This document shows positions 1-5,767 of a DNA stretch of 9,057 bases, piece after piece (positions within the stretch are counted from its first letter, which is position 1; every line of letters starts with the position of its first letter). The translations under genes and the position numbers were made by a program. This DNA is from Chloroflexota bacterium (GTDB lineage Bacteria; Chloroflexota; Dehalococcoidia; E44-bin15). The stretch covers positions 1 through 9,057 of the forward strand of contig JADFVG010000156.1 in assembly GCA_015222405.1 (NCBI GenBank). Reading direction: 5' to 3'. The notes below the pieces were generated by a model. The model saw only the letters and a program-made list of their open reading frames with translations, did no database searches and was not told the DNA's origin.

Positions 1-1019
1 ATCACCGCCCCTGTGCCATAGCTCATCAACACGTAGTCCGCAATCCAGATGGGCACTCGCTCCCCATTGAGCTTGTTTATGGCGTAGGCGCCAATAAAAA
101 CGCCGCTCTTTTCCCTCTCTGTGGATACCCGCTCCATCTCTGACTGGCGCCGCGCCCAATCGACATAACGCTCCACCTCCTCTCTGCGCTCCGGTGAGGT
201 GAGCTTATCCACCAGGGGGTGCTCAGGGGCGAGGACGACAAAGGTGGCGCCATAGATAGTATCGGGGCGGGTGGTGAAGACCCGGATCTCCTTCTCCTCG
301 ATTCCTTCCTTCTCCAGGCCGAATGCGATCTCTACCCCTTCACTCTTGCCGATCCAGTGCCTCTGCATCAGCTTTATCCGCTCCGGCCACTCGATATGGC
401 TGTAATCAAGGAGTTCCTCAGCGTAGTCGGTTATCTTAAAGAACCACTGCTCCAGGTCCTTTCTAATCACTGCCGTATTGCAGCGCTCACAAAGCCCCTC
501 ACCCACCACCTGCTCATTGGCCAGCACCGTTTGGCACTTGGGGCACCAGTTCACTGGTGCCCTGCCTCGATAAGCGAGGCCAGCGTGATAGAGCTTGAGG
601 AAGAACCACTGGGTCCACTTATAGTAATCGGGGTGGCAGGTGATCACCTCCCGACTCCAGTCGTAGATAGCGCCCAGGCTCTTGAGCTGCCTTCTCATCC
701 TCTCGATGTTCTGCATCGTCCAGGCGTAGGGGTGGATGCCGTGGCTGATGGCGGCATTCTCCGCCGGGAGACCGAAGGCATCGAAGCCCATGGGATGGAG
801 CACGTTGTAACCCTGCATCCGCTTAAAGCGGGCATGGACATCGGAGGGGGCCATGGCATACCAGTGCCCGATGTGGAGATCCCCCGAGGTGTAGGGAAAC
901 ATGGTGAGGTGGTAATACTTGGGGCGGGAGTCATCCTCACCAACCTCATAGAGGCGGTCTTGAGCCCACCTCTGCTGCCATTTTCGCTCTATTTGCTGAG
1001 GATTGTATTTCCCTACCAT
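1..1019 (-). CDS. leuS: Leucyl-tRNA synthetase, N-terminal 339 codons (cut by the window's left edge)
   Basis: This is the catalytic N-terminal part of a class Ia leucyl-tRNA synthetase, which charges tRNA-Leu with leucine in the cytoplasm and edits mischarged tRNA. Reading the minus strand from ATG at 1019, residues 1-17 match the usual LeuS opening (YNPQ.IE.KWQ). The HIGH signature lies at residues 49-52 in the segment GDLHIGHWYAMAPSD. A zinc knuckle has Cys159, Cys162, Cys177 and Cys180. The CP1 editing domain begins with TTRPDT at 249-254, and the frame is still open at YGTGAV (334-339) where the window ends. The KMSKS motif and the tRNA-binding C-terminus lie outside. A GGAAG stretch at 1023-1027 is a modest, rather close ribosome site. 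It is transcribed away from all other genes here, so it is probably a neighbour rather than part of the transport system. The plus-strand open frame across this region is a shadow. Confidence 0.96.
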   Translation of the reverse strand, partial: MVGKYNPQQIERKWQQRWAQDRLYEVGEDDSRPKYYHLTMFPYTSGDLHIGHWYAMAPSDVHARFKRMQGYNVLHPMGFDAFGLPAENAAISHGIHPYAWTMQNIERMRRQLKSLGAIYDWSREVITCHPDYYKWTQWFFLKLYHAGLAYRGRAPVNWCPKCQTVLANEQVVGEGLCERCNTAVIRKDLEQWFFKITDYAEELLDYSHIEWPERIKLMQRHWIGKSEGVEIAFGLEKEGIEEKEIRVFTTRPDTIYGATFVVLAPEHPLVDKLTSPERREEVERYVDWARRQSEMERVSTEREKSGVFIGAYAINKLNGERVPIWIADYVLMSYGTGAV

Positions 1020-1066
1020 TCTCTTCCGAACCAGTTACGCTATCTAAGTGGTTCTTGTTCTCACAG

Positions 1067-1095
1067 ATTATAAGCCAACGGAGCAAAAAAAACAA
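1067..1095 (-). promoter_or_regulatory. Predicted sigma-70 promoter of leuS
   Basis: On the minus strand a perfect TATAAT (1072 down to 1067) follows a weak -35 TTGTTT (1095 down to 1090) with an ideal 17-bp spacer. Transcription would begin near position 1060, giving a leader of about 40 bases before the leuS ATG at 1019. The -35 falls inside the T-run of the upstream hairpin. The -10 is strong and the -35 poor, so moderate confidence. Confidence 0.55.
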
Positions 1096-1118
1096 AGCCC
1101 CGAAAAGCTCTACCGGGG
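1085..1118 (-). terminator. Intrinsic-terminator-like hairpin upstream of leuS
   Basis: On the minus strand CCCCG pairs with CGGGG around an 11-base loop (1118 to 1098), followed by CTTTG and eight T (1092 to 1085). This is the form of a rho-independent terminator acting towards leuS. No minus-strand gene lies upstream of it, since the next gene (1188-1973) is on the plus strand. It may insulate leuS from antisense transcription, or attenuate a longer leuS leader started from an unseen upstream promoter. I see no T-box motif and no leucine-rich leader peptide. Confidence 0.55.
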
Positions 1119-1147
1119 ATGCGCTCTTTTAATTTCCCTCCGAATAG

Positions 1148-1175
1148 CTTACACTACAGATGGAATGCATGTAAG
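1148..1175. repeat. Inverted repeat CTTACA / TGTAAG upstream of the regulator gene
   Basis: CTTACA (1148-1153) and its exact complement TGTAAG (1170-1175) are 16 bases apart, with the palindrome ATGCAT at 1165-1170 between and touching them. The site ends 12 bases before the regulator's start codon, where an autoregulatory operator could sit. A 6-bp arm of this kind can arise by chance. It does not share sequence with the TAGTAC repeat at 2129-2144. Confidence 0.25.
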
Positions 1176-1187
1176 TTGGGGTCAGGT

Positions 1188-1973
1188 ATGACAGAGATAC
1201 TACGAAGCAAAAACCTGGCTACCAAGTTTCAGATTCTGGTCGAGGTAGCCGCAAATCAACCAGATATACAGCAGAGGGACATTGCCAAAAGGCTTGACCT
1301 CACCCCTCAGGCGGTCTCCGATTATGTCCGGGAGCTGGTCAAAGACGGCTGGCTTATCTCAGAAGGGCGATCCAGATATAGAGTCACCGAAGAGGGTGTG
1401 GACTGGATACTGAAAGGGCTTAGAGAATGGCAAAGCTATTCCAATACGGTGCAGAAGGCGGTAGCCAGTATATCGGTTTGCGCCGCAGTAGCAGATTGCG
1501 ACCTGTCTCAAGGCCAAAAAGTAGGGCTGGTTATGAGGGGCGGGCTGCTTTTCGCCACCGATAACCCCGATGCTGGAGCCAGGGGCATAGCTGTATCCGA
1601 GGCCAAGAAGGGTGAAGACGTGGGCGTCTCAGAAATAGATGGGATAGTGCCACTAGAGATAGGTAAGGTAACCATACTGAAGGTGCCCGGGATCCAGAGA
1701 GGCGGCTCTAGACACACAGACCTTGACAGATTGAGGAAGGGAATTCAGGGCAAGAAGCTTGTTAGCGCAATTGGCATAGAGGCCTTAGTCGCCCTGAGAC
1801 AGATAGACGCCGAACCCCTTTACTTCTACGGTGCGAGGGATGCAGTGGTCGAAGCGGCGTATAGCGGGCTATCCCCAGTGGTGGTTTGCGTTGATGATGA
1901 TACCTCGGATTTGATCCGGAGGTTGGAAGAGAAGAACATAGACTACGAACTCCTGGATACGCGAAGAACCTGA
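1188..1973 (+). CDS. Winged-helix transcriptional regulator with a C-terminal domain of unknown function
   Basis: This is a predicted DNA-binding regulator of 261 residues. Residues 1-76 form a winged helix: ATKFQILVEVAANQ, then IQQRDIAKRLDLT, then a recognition helix around residues 37-52 (PQAVSDYVRELVKDGW) and a wing (SRYRVTEEG). The rest (about 85-261) is an alpha/beta domain with GLVMRGGLLFA and a C-terminal VVVCVDDDTSDL segment. I know such proteins mostly from archaeal genomes as HTH proteins with an uncharacterised C-terminal domain. That domain is a candidate ligand sensor, but nothing visible names the ligand. ATG 1188 was chosen over an in-frame ATG at 1119 because the earlier one abuts the 1085-1118 hairpin and the HTH homology begins at MTEILRSKNL. 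Ribosome site is weak (GGGG or AGG just upstream). It has its own terminator and precedes the transport operon in the same orientation, so it may regulate it. Confidence 0.85.
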   Translation: MTEILRSKNLATKFQILVEVAANQPDIQQRDIAKRLDLTPQAVSDYVRELVKDGWLISEGRSRYRVTEEGVDWILKGLREWQSYSNTVQKAVASISVCAAVADCDLSQGQKVGLVMRGGLLFATDNPDAGARGIAVSEAKKGEDVGVSEIDGIVPLEIGKVTILKVPGIQRGGSRHTDLDRLRKGIQGKKLVSAIGIEALVALRQIDAEPLYFYGARDAVVEAAYSGLSPVVVCVDDDTSDLIRRLEEKNIDYELLDTRRT

Positions 1974-2018
1974 GGGGTGTAAAGGCTTGCACTAACCATA
2001 GCCATCCTCTCGACTATC

Positions 2019-2069
2019 AAATCGGTGTGCGGGGAAGGACAAATCCCTGAGCGCCGATTTCTTATTTTT
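2019..2069 (+). terminator. Rho-independent terminator of the regulator gene
   Basis: AAATCGG (2019-2025) pairs exactly with CCGATTT (2054-2060). The stem continues inward with wobble pairs and one mismatch to GGGGA / TCCC around an A-rich loop, and is followed by CTTATTTTT. It lies about 45 bases after the regulator's stop codon and before the next promoter, so it separates the two transcription units. Confidence 0.85.
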
Positions 2070-2118
2070 GACCTCAGGATAAAGTCGTAATCTCCACTGA
2101 AAAACCCCCATCAGGGCA

Positions 2119-2148
2119 TTGACATCTCTAGTACTTTGGTACTATAAT
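2119..2148 (+). promoter_or_regulatory. Consensus sigma-70 promoter of the transport operon
   Basis: Both hexamers are perfect: TTGACA at 2119-2124 and TATAAT at 2143-2148, with an 18-bp spacer. Transcription would start near 2155, giving a leader of about 117 bases to the TTG start at 2272. So strong a promoter usually needs a repressor, and an inverted repeat lies in its spacer (2129-2144). Confidence 0.88.
2129..2144. promoter_or_regulatory. Predicted repressor operator inside the promoter spacer
   Basis: TAGTAC (2129-2134), TTTG, GTACTA (2139-2144) is a perfect 6-bp inverted repeat with a 4-base centre. It fills most of the spacer and covers the first two bases of the -10 hexamer. A dimeric protein bound here would block RNA polymerase. 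The winged-helix protein encoded just upstream (1188-1973) is the obvious candidate, but this is inference from position only. Confidence 0.65.
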
Positions 2149-2171
2149 CCAGCCCAGTAGATTATAATCCA
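2141..2171 (+). repeat. Direct repeat of the -10 region, 20 bp apart
   Basis: ACTATAATCCA (2141-2151) and ATTATAATCCA (2161-2171) differ at one base and are offset by exactly 20 bp, about two helical turns. Each contains TATAAT. The second copy has no recognisable -35 at the proper distance (2140-2145 reads TACTAT), so it is probably not an independent strong promoter. It might be an additional protein site or a polymerase pausing element. Confidence 0.5.
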
Positions 2172-2181
2172 CTAAACTTGA

Positions 2182-2199
2182 TTTCCTGGCGCCAGGAAA
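2182..2199. promoter_or_regulatory. 18-bp perfect palindrome in the operon leader
   Basis: TTTCCTGGCGCCAGGAAA is its own reverse complement over all 18 bases. It lies about 27 to 44 bases after the predicted transcription start. It could be a second operator for a dimeric regulator (roadblock position) or, in RNA, a 7-bp hairpin with a GCGC loop. The rest of the leader (2200-2260) shows no riboswitch that I recognise, including no cobalamin B12-box. Confidence 0.6.
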
Positions 2200-2271
2200 G
2201 AAAGGGGGAAACGACGGTTTAGCTACTTGGTTATGAATGCTTAGTAAACATAAAAACAGCGAGGTGAAAAA

Positions 2272-4239
2272 TTGAGAGTAAAGGCTAAGAGCGTTACCAT
2301 TATCGCCGTATTGCTCGTCTGCGCCCTCCTGCTGCCAGCTTTGCTCCCCCTGTCAGCGCTGGCCTCTACGACTTATCCTCTACAGCCAACTGACACCGAA
2401 GTCGCCAGCGCCCTGGATTATCTCCGCGGTGAGCAGGGAGCGGATGGCTGCATAAGCGATTTTGCAACCTCGGCGTGGGCCACTATGGCCATAGCTGCCG
2501 CCGGAGAGGACCCGCACGACTGGAAAGTGGGGAGCAACCCTTCCATAGTCGATTATCTGGCTGCCAACGCCGGCGATGCCACCTCGGTCATGGATTATGA
2601 GAGGATGATCCTGGCCATAGCTGCCGCCGATGAAGACCCAACGGATTTCGGCGGCGTAGACTTCGTCGCCCTGCTCGAGGCGGCTTACGACGGCACGCAG
2701 ATCGGCGATGCATCGCTTGTGAACGACGATTTCTGGGGGGTTATGGCCCTTATCTCCGCCGGGGAAAGCCAGAGCTCGCAGAACATAGCGAACACAGTGG
2801 CTTTCATCAAAAGCAACCAGAACGGTGATGGCGGCTGGAGCTGGGGGGTGGGGCAGGATAGCGATGTTGATGACACCGCTGCCGCTGTAATGGCTCTCAT
2901 TGCCGCCGGGGAGCCTCAGGGGGCAACCGCTATCCAGAACGCTTTGGCTTATATCAAATCGACCCAGATGGACAGTGGCGGTTTCGAATCCTGGGGCGCA
3001 ACCAACTCGGCCTCCGATTCCTGGGCCATCGATGCCATAGTAGCTGCGGGGCAAGACCCCACCAGCGTGTCCTGGGAGAGCGGAACTGGTAACAATCCAG
3101 TCGATGACCTGCTGACATTCCAGAACCCGGATGGCTCCTTCAACTGGCAGTCGGGCACACCGTCGAATAAAGCCCTGATGACTGCCTACGCCATACCGGC
3201 GCTCTTGGGCCAGCCATACCCGGTGAAGGTCCTGGAGCCAGTGGAGGGCGTATCGGTTCACGTCAGAATCGAGGGGCAGAATGCAACCATCTGGAGCGGG
3301 GATGTAACCGTTACCGACTCAACGATAACAGATGACCTGGGCGGTTCACATTATCTGCCCGATCCCACTGCGCTGGGGGCCATGGATGAGGCCTCCCAGG
3401 CCGGCGGCTTTACCTATGTGGTGCAGGACACTGCTTATGGCCTCTACCTGTACTCAGTGAACGGGGAGGAGCCGGAGGGGATGAGTGGATGGATGTATCG
3501 GGTCGACTACTCCAGCCCGATGGTGGGCTGCGCCGACTTCATACTGAACCAGACCACACCGCCCAATCCCCCTCATGAGGAGGTGCTCTTCTACTGGGGA
3601 GCCTGGGATGCGCCGCCACTGAAGATAGCAATGGACAAGACTGAGGTTGCGGTCGATGAAGAGTTCGCCGCCACCGTGACCTACTACGATGACAGTACGC
3701 AGGCTTGGGCCCCTCTCGATGAGGCAACGGTGCATGCCGACGTGGACTATCTAACCGGCCCTGACGGTACGGCAGCGATCTCCGTAGACCACGATGCCAC
3801 CCTTCAGGTGTTTGCCGAGAAGGATGGTTTTATCCGAAGCGGCAAGGTTACGGTGACCATAGGCGAGGGCGGAGGCCCAGGTTCGCAGGGTGAGGTCACC
3901 CTTGGAGCCACCATTATCCCCGCCATCTCCATTGAGGTCGAGCCATCGGCCATCGATTTTGGGGAGCTGGGCCCCAGAGATACCAGCGACCCGCACCCGA
4001 TAACCATCACCAATGCCGGTGCGTGGACGGTCCTAGTAACTGCTGAGGCCACCGATGATGCAGAGAACCTCTTTGTAGCGGGATTAAATCTCGATGGTAG
4101 TCTGTGGGATTTGTTTGAAGCGACCATTACAAGAGACAACTCACAGGAGACCCAGGTTACCCTCACCGTCCCCGAGGATTACGCCGGGATCGGCGAAATG
4201 GCAGGCACACTGATCTTCTGGGCTACGGAAGCTCCGTAG
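2272..4239 (+). CDS. Secreted intrinsic-factor-like protein: six-repeat alpha/alpha barrel, DUF4430, two beta domains
   Basis: This secreted protein of 655 residues probably binds a ligand outside the cell; the ligand is inferred to be a corrinoid. Residues 1-31 are a signal peptide. Residues about 40-315 form six helical repeats of the squalene-cyclase/prenyltransferase type, each ending in a motif like AIAAAGEDP (starting near 73, 115, 159, 208, 255 and 307), as expected for an (alpha/alpha)6 barrel. Residues about 318-445 resemble DUF4430, the transcobalamin-like C-terminal domain (LGAMDEASQAGGFTY, SGWMYRVDYSS, VLFYWGAW). An Ig-like domain with TGPDGTAAISV follows (450-530), then a glycine-rich linker and a beta-sandwich (about 541-655) containing VEPSAIDFGELGP and ITNAG. 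There is no sortase motif or C-terminal membrane helix. The start is TTG 2272, supported by GAGGTG at 2261-2266. It is the first gene of the operon. Barrel plus DUF4430 is the layout of intrinsic factor, but no terpene-cyclase catalytic motif (DXDD) is seen. It could instead bind another surface ligand. Confidence 0.85.
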   Translation: MRVKAKSVTIIAVLLVCALLLPALLPLSALASTTYPLQPTDTEVASALDYLRGEQGADGCISDFATSAWATMAIAAAGEDPHDWKVGSNPSIVDYLAANAGDATSVMDYERMILAIAAADEDPTDFGGVDFVALLEAAYDGTQIGDASLVNDDFWGVMALISAGESQSSQNIANTVAFIKSNQNGDGGWSWGVGQDSDVDDTAAAVMALIAAGEPQGATAIQNALAYIKSTQMDSGGFESWGATNSASDSWAIDAIVAAGQDPTSVSWESGTGNNPVDDLLTFQNPDGSFNWQSGTPSNKALMTAYAIPALLGQPYPVKVLEPVEGVSVHVRIEGQNATIWSGDVTVTDSTITDDLGGSHYLPDPTALGAMDEASQAGGFTYVVQDTAYGLYLYSVNGEEPEGMSGWMYRVDYSSPMVGCADFILNQTTPPNPPHEEVLFYWGAWDAPPLKIAMDKTEVAVDEEFAATVTYYDDSTQAWAPLDEATVHADVDYLTGPDGTAAISVDHDATLQVFAEKDGFIRSGKVTVTIGEGGGPGSQGEVTLGATIIPAISIEVEPSAIDFGELGPRDTSDPHPITITNAGAWTVLVTAEATDDAENLFVAGLNLDGSLWDLFEATITRDNSQETQVTLTVPEDYAGIGEMAGTLIFWATEAP

Positions 4240-4240
4240 C
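4222..4240 (+). other. Hairpin containing the stop codon of the secreted protein gene
   Basis: An 8-bp perfect stem, GCTACGGA with TCCGTAGC, closes on the triloop AGC, and the TAG stop (4237-4239) lies in its 3' arm. No T-run follows, so it is not a standard intrinsic terminator. It may stabilise the upstream mRNA after processing or reduce read-through into the transporter genes. Confidence 0.5.
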
Positions 4241-4256
4241 TCCTCTAAAAATGCAG

Positions 4257-4304
4257 TGTAAGGGGGGGGCGCTATGTTGTCCCCCCCCCCCCCCCCCCCT
4301 TACA
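4257..4304 (+). repeat. G8 / C19 homopolymer inverted repeat between operon genes 1 and 2
   Basis: TGTAA plus eight G (4257-4269) pairs exactly over 13 bp with the last eight of nineteen C plus TTACA (4292-4304). The loop contains 11 further C, so the register can slide. Homopolymer runs this long change length by polymerase slippage, so the tract may be a contingency element. It lies before the AGGAGG ribosome site of the next gene (4315-4320), outside the coding sequence if ATG 4326 is the start. The exact C count is also error-prone in sequencing and assembly. Confidence 0.7.
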
Positions 4305-4325
4305 GAAATGGGCCAGGAGGTGGAA

Positions 4326-4829
4326 ATGATAGCCAGGGTGATCGGGTTCTTGATATTACTCGTTATCTTATGCTTGGCGCTATTGCCAAATCAGGCGTGG
4401 GCAGCAGGGGTAGGGGTATCCCCCCACGAATTAGATTTTGAGGCTCGCTCGCCAGGCTCCACAAGAACTCTCCACGTGATAAACAGCGGCAATGAGGAAT
4501 CGCATTACAAGGTATATGCCGAGGGGGAATATGAAGGCTGGTTTGAGATCGCCCCCGATGAATTCTCTTTAGCGCCAAGTGAGAGCATAGAGGTGAAGCT
4601 AACTCTTGCGCCACCATCAAAGGCCTCTGGCGAGCACAGGGCAAACATCTGCGTGGTTTCGTTTGAGCCATCTTCAGGGCTTCAGGTAGGCGTTGGGGTC
4701 AAGGTGCCAGCTCATATCTCCCTATCCAGTAGTAGCTCGCTGCTGCCGATGGTGATAAGCATAGGCGTAGTATCGCTCGCTGTGCTGGTAGCAGGGTGCT
4801 TTGTCTGGCGAAACAGGAGGACGGCATGA
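4326..4829 (+). CDS. Membrane-anchored extracellular beta-sandwich protein
   Basis: This protein has 167 residues: a signal peptide (1-26, cleavage after AWA), an extracellular beta-sandwich (about 28-132), a serine-rich stretch, one transmembrane helix (about 139-160) and a basic tail WRNRRTA. The beta domain has the look of MSP/ASH-like or DUF916-like folds (VSPHELDF, VINSGNEES, LAPSESIEVKLTL). The same pattern, V.P..(I/L)DF followed by N(S/A)G, occurs in the last domain of the secreted protein encoded upstream, so the two may dock or be related. ATG 4326 was chosen because AGGAGG (4315-4320) precedes it. An in-frame ATG at 4251 would add a C-run-encoded poly-proline stretch, lacks a ribosome site and would bury the signal peptide. 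The stop overlaps the next start (ATGA). Function is not established; scaffold or anchor is the best guess. Confidence 0.82.
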   Translation: MIARVIGFLILLVILCLALLPNQAWAAGVGVSPHELDFEARSPGSTRTLHVINSGNEESHYKVYAEGEYEGWFEIAPDEFSLAPSESIEVKLTLAPPSKASGEHRANICVVSFEPSSGLQVGVGVKVPAHISLSSSSSLLPMVISIGVVSLAVLVAGCFVWRNRRTA

Positions 4830-5767
4830 AGCGCATCAGGCCGCTGGCTCTAATTGCGCTCCTCTTTATTGCCGCCCTATGTGCCTGCTCGCCACAGGCT
4901 TCGGGGGGAAGCGGCGCCGACATAACGGTAGGCGTGGTGGTGACCCAGAACTTCGGCCAGGAGCTGATGCTCGATGAAACGATAGAGGTGGCGGCAGGGA
5001 CCTCAGCCATGGAAGCACTGCAGCAGGTGGCAGATGTCGAGACCGCCTATGGCGCAGGGTTCGTCGATGCTATAAACGGCGTTCGCTCAAAACACCCGTC
5101 CAAAGAGGACTGGTTCTTCTATGTTAATGGCCTCGCCGCTAACAGGGGAGCAGCAGACTACAGGCTCCGCGACGGCGATCTTGAGCACTGGGATTTCCAC
5201 GATTGGAGCTTCCATATAGCGGTCCCGGCAATCATTGGTGACTTCCCCGAGCCTTTTCTACACGGTTATCGCGGGCAGGTTCACCCCACCGTGATCGTAT
5301 ATGCAAACGGGCTGGGAGAGGATGCCGAGGCTCTGGGGAGCAGGCTGGCCCAATTAGGGGTGGAGGGTGTCTCCGTCGAAGGAGTCGATGAGCTCACCAA
5401 GGAGGAGAAGAAATCCTGCAACCTGATAATCTTGGGCACTATGGACTGCGAACTCATCGAGGAGCTAGACCGGGTTTACCAACGCCTCGGCTTTTTTGTC
5501 CACTTCGATGATGGCGAGATGAAGGTTCTGAATGCTAAAGGCAAGGTCGAGGCCGAATATGGAACGGGATGTGGAGTGATCCAGGCGACCCAGAGCCCAT
5601 GGAACCCGGATGGCGTAGGGGCGTGCGAAAATGTGGTGTGGGTAGTGTCAGGCACAAACGAGGCCGGGGTGAGGACGGCAGCTAGTGCCCTTGTCAATCA
5701 ACACGCCGAATTCGGATATGCCTATGCAGTGGCAATCGTAAATGGAGAGATAATCAAGGTGCCCTAG
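4826..5767 (+). CDS. Lipoprotein with DUF4430-like domain and S-layer-like C-terminal domain
   Basis: This is a predicted substrate-capture lipoprotein of 313 residues. A signal sequence ends in a lipobox LCAC (lipidated Cys21). Residues about 31-130 resemble DUF4430: WFFYVNG at 96-102, then RLRDGDLEHWDF, the characteristic W..YVNG and GD..HW pattern. Residues about 150-313 form an alpha/beta domain with NLIILGTMDCELIEEL, then ATQSPWNPDG, then VVWVVSGTNEAGVRTAA. This resembles the domain in archaeal S-layer and related surface proteins that reads roughly 'NLILiGGP ... V..NPWN ... lVVAGt...GT.aAa'. ATG 4826 is chosen over 4796 because AGGAGG (4815-4820) precedes it and the signal peptide begins there. 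It overlaps the preceding gene by four bases and the next (EcfT) by one, so its product is made with the transporter. ECF transporters normally need no binding protein, so a lipoprotein here is unusual. It may bind the ligand or receive it from the secreted protein. Confidence 0.82.
   Translation: MKRIRPLALIALLFIAALCACSPQASGGSGADITVGVVVTQNFGQELMLDETIEVAAGTSAMEALQQVADVETAYGAGFVDAINGVRSKHPSKEDWFFYVNGLAANRGAADYRLRDGDLEHWDFHDWSFHIAVPAIIGDFPEPFLHGYRGQVHPTVIVYANGLGEDAEALGSRLAQLGVEGVSVEGVDELTKEEKKSCNLIILGTMDCELIEELDRVYQRLGFFVHFDDGEMKVLNAKGKVEAEYGTGCGVIQATQSPWNPDGVGACENVVWVVSGTNEAGVRTAASALVNQHAEFGYAYAVAIVNGEIIKVP

Noticed and set aside
219..1073. Long plus-strand open frame (284 codons) at the left edge
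   Set aside because: It is opposite leuS, whose minus-strand translation shows HIGH, zinc and editing motifs. The plus-strand product has no recognisable features.
1020..1118. T-box riboswitch controlling leuS
   Set aside because: The leader from the predicted start is only about 40 bases and lacks the GGGTGGNACCGCG-type T-box sequence and a specifier stem.
2149..2271. Cobalamin or other riboswitch in the operon leader
   Set aside because: Expected from the proposed function, but there is no B12-box like AGCCAGGAGACCTGCC. A faint likeness of GGTTTAGCTACTTGGTTA to the 3' part of a c-di-GMP-I aptamer is not matched by the essential 5' half.
2380..3261. 293-codon minus-strand open frame opposite the secreted protein gene
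   Set aside because: The plus-strand frame has a signal peptide, six repeats and DUF4430-like motifs. The antisense product is low in structure and has no family resemblance; it is a shadow of GC-rich third positions.
2272..4239. Squalene-hopene or terpene cyclase
   Set aside because: The helical repeats resemble that fold, but the protein is secreted, lacks the DXDD motif and continues into DUF4430 and beta domains, which fits a binding protein better.
4251..4325. N-terminal extension of the membrane-anchored protein through the C-run
   Set aside because: There is no ribosome site before ATG 4251, and the extension (poly-proline from the C tract) would precede a good signal peptide that has its own AGGAGG.
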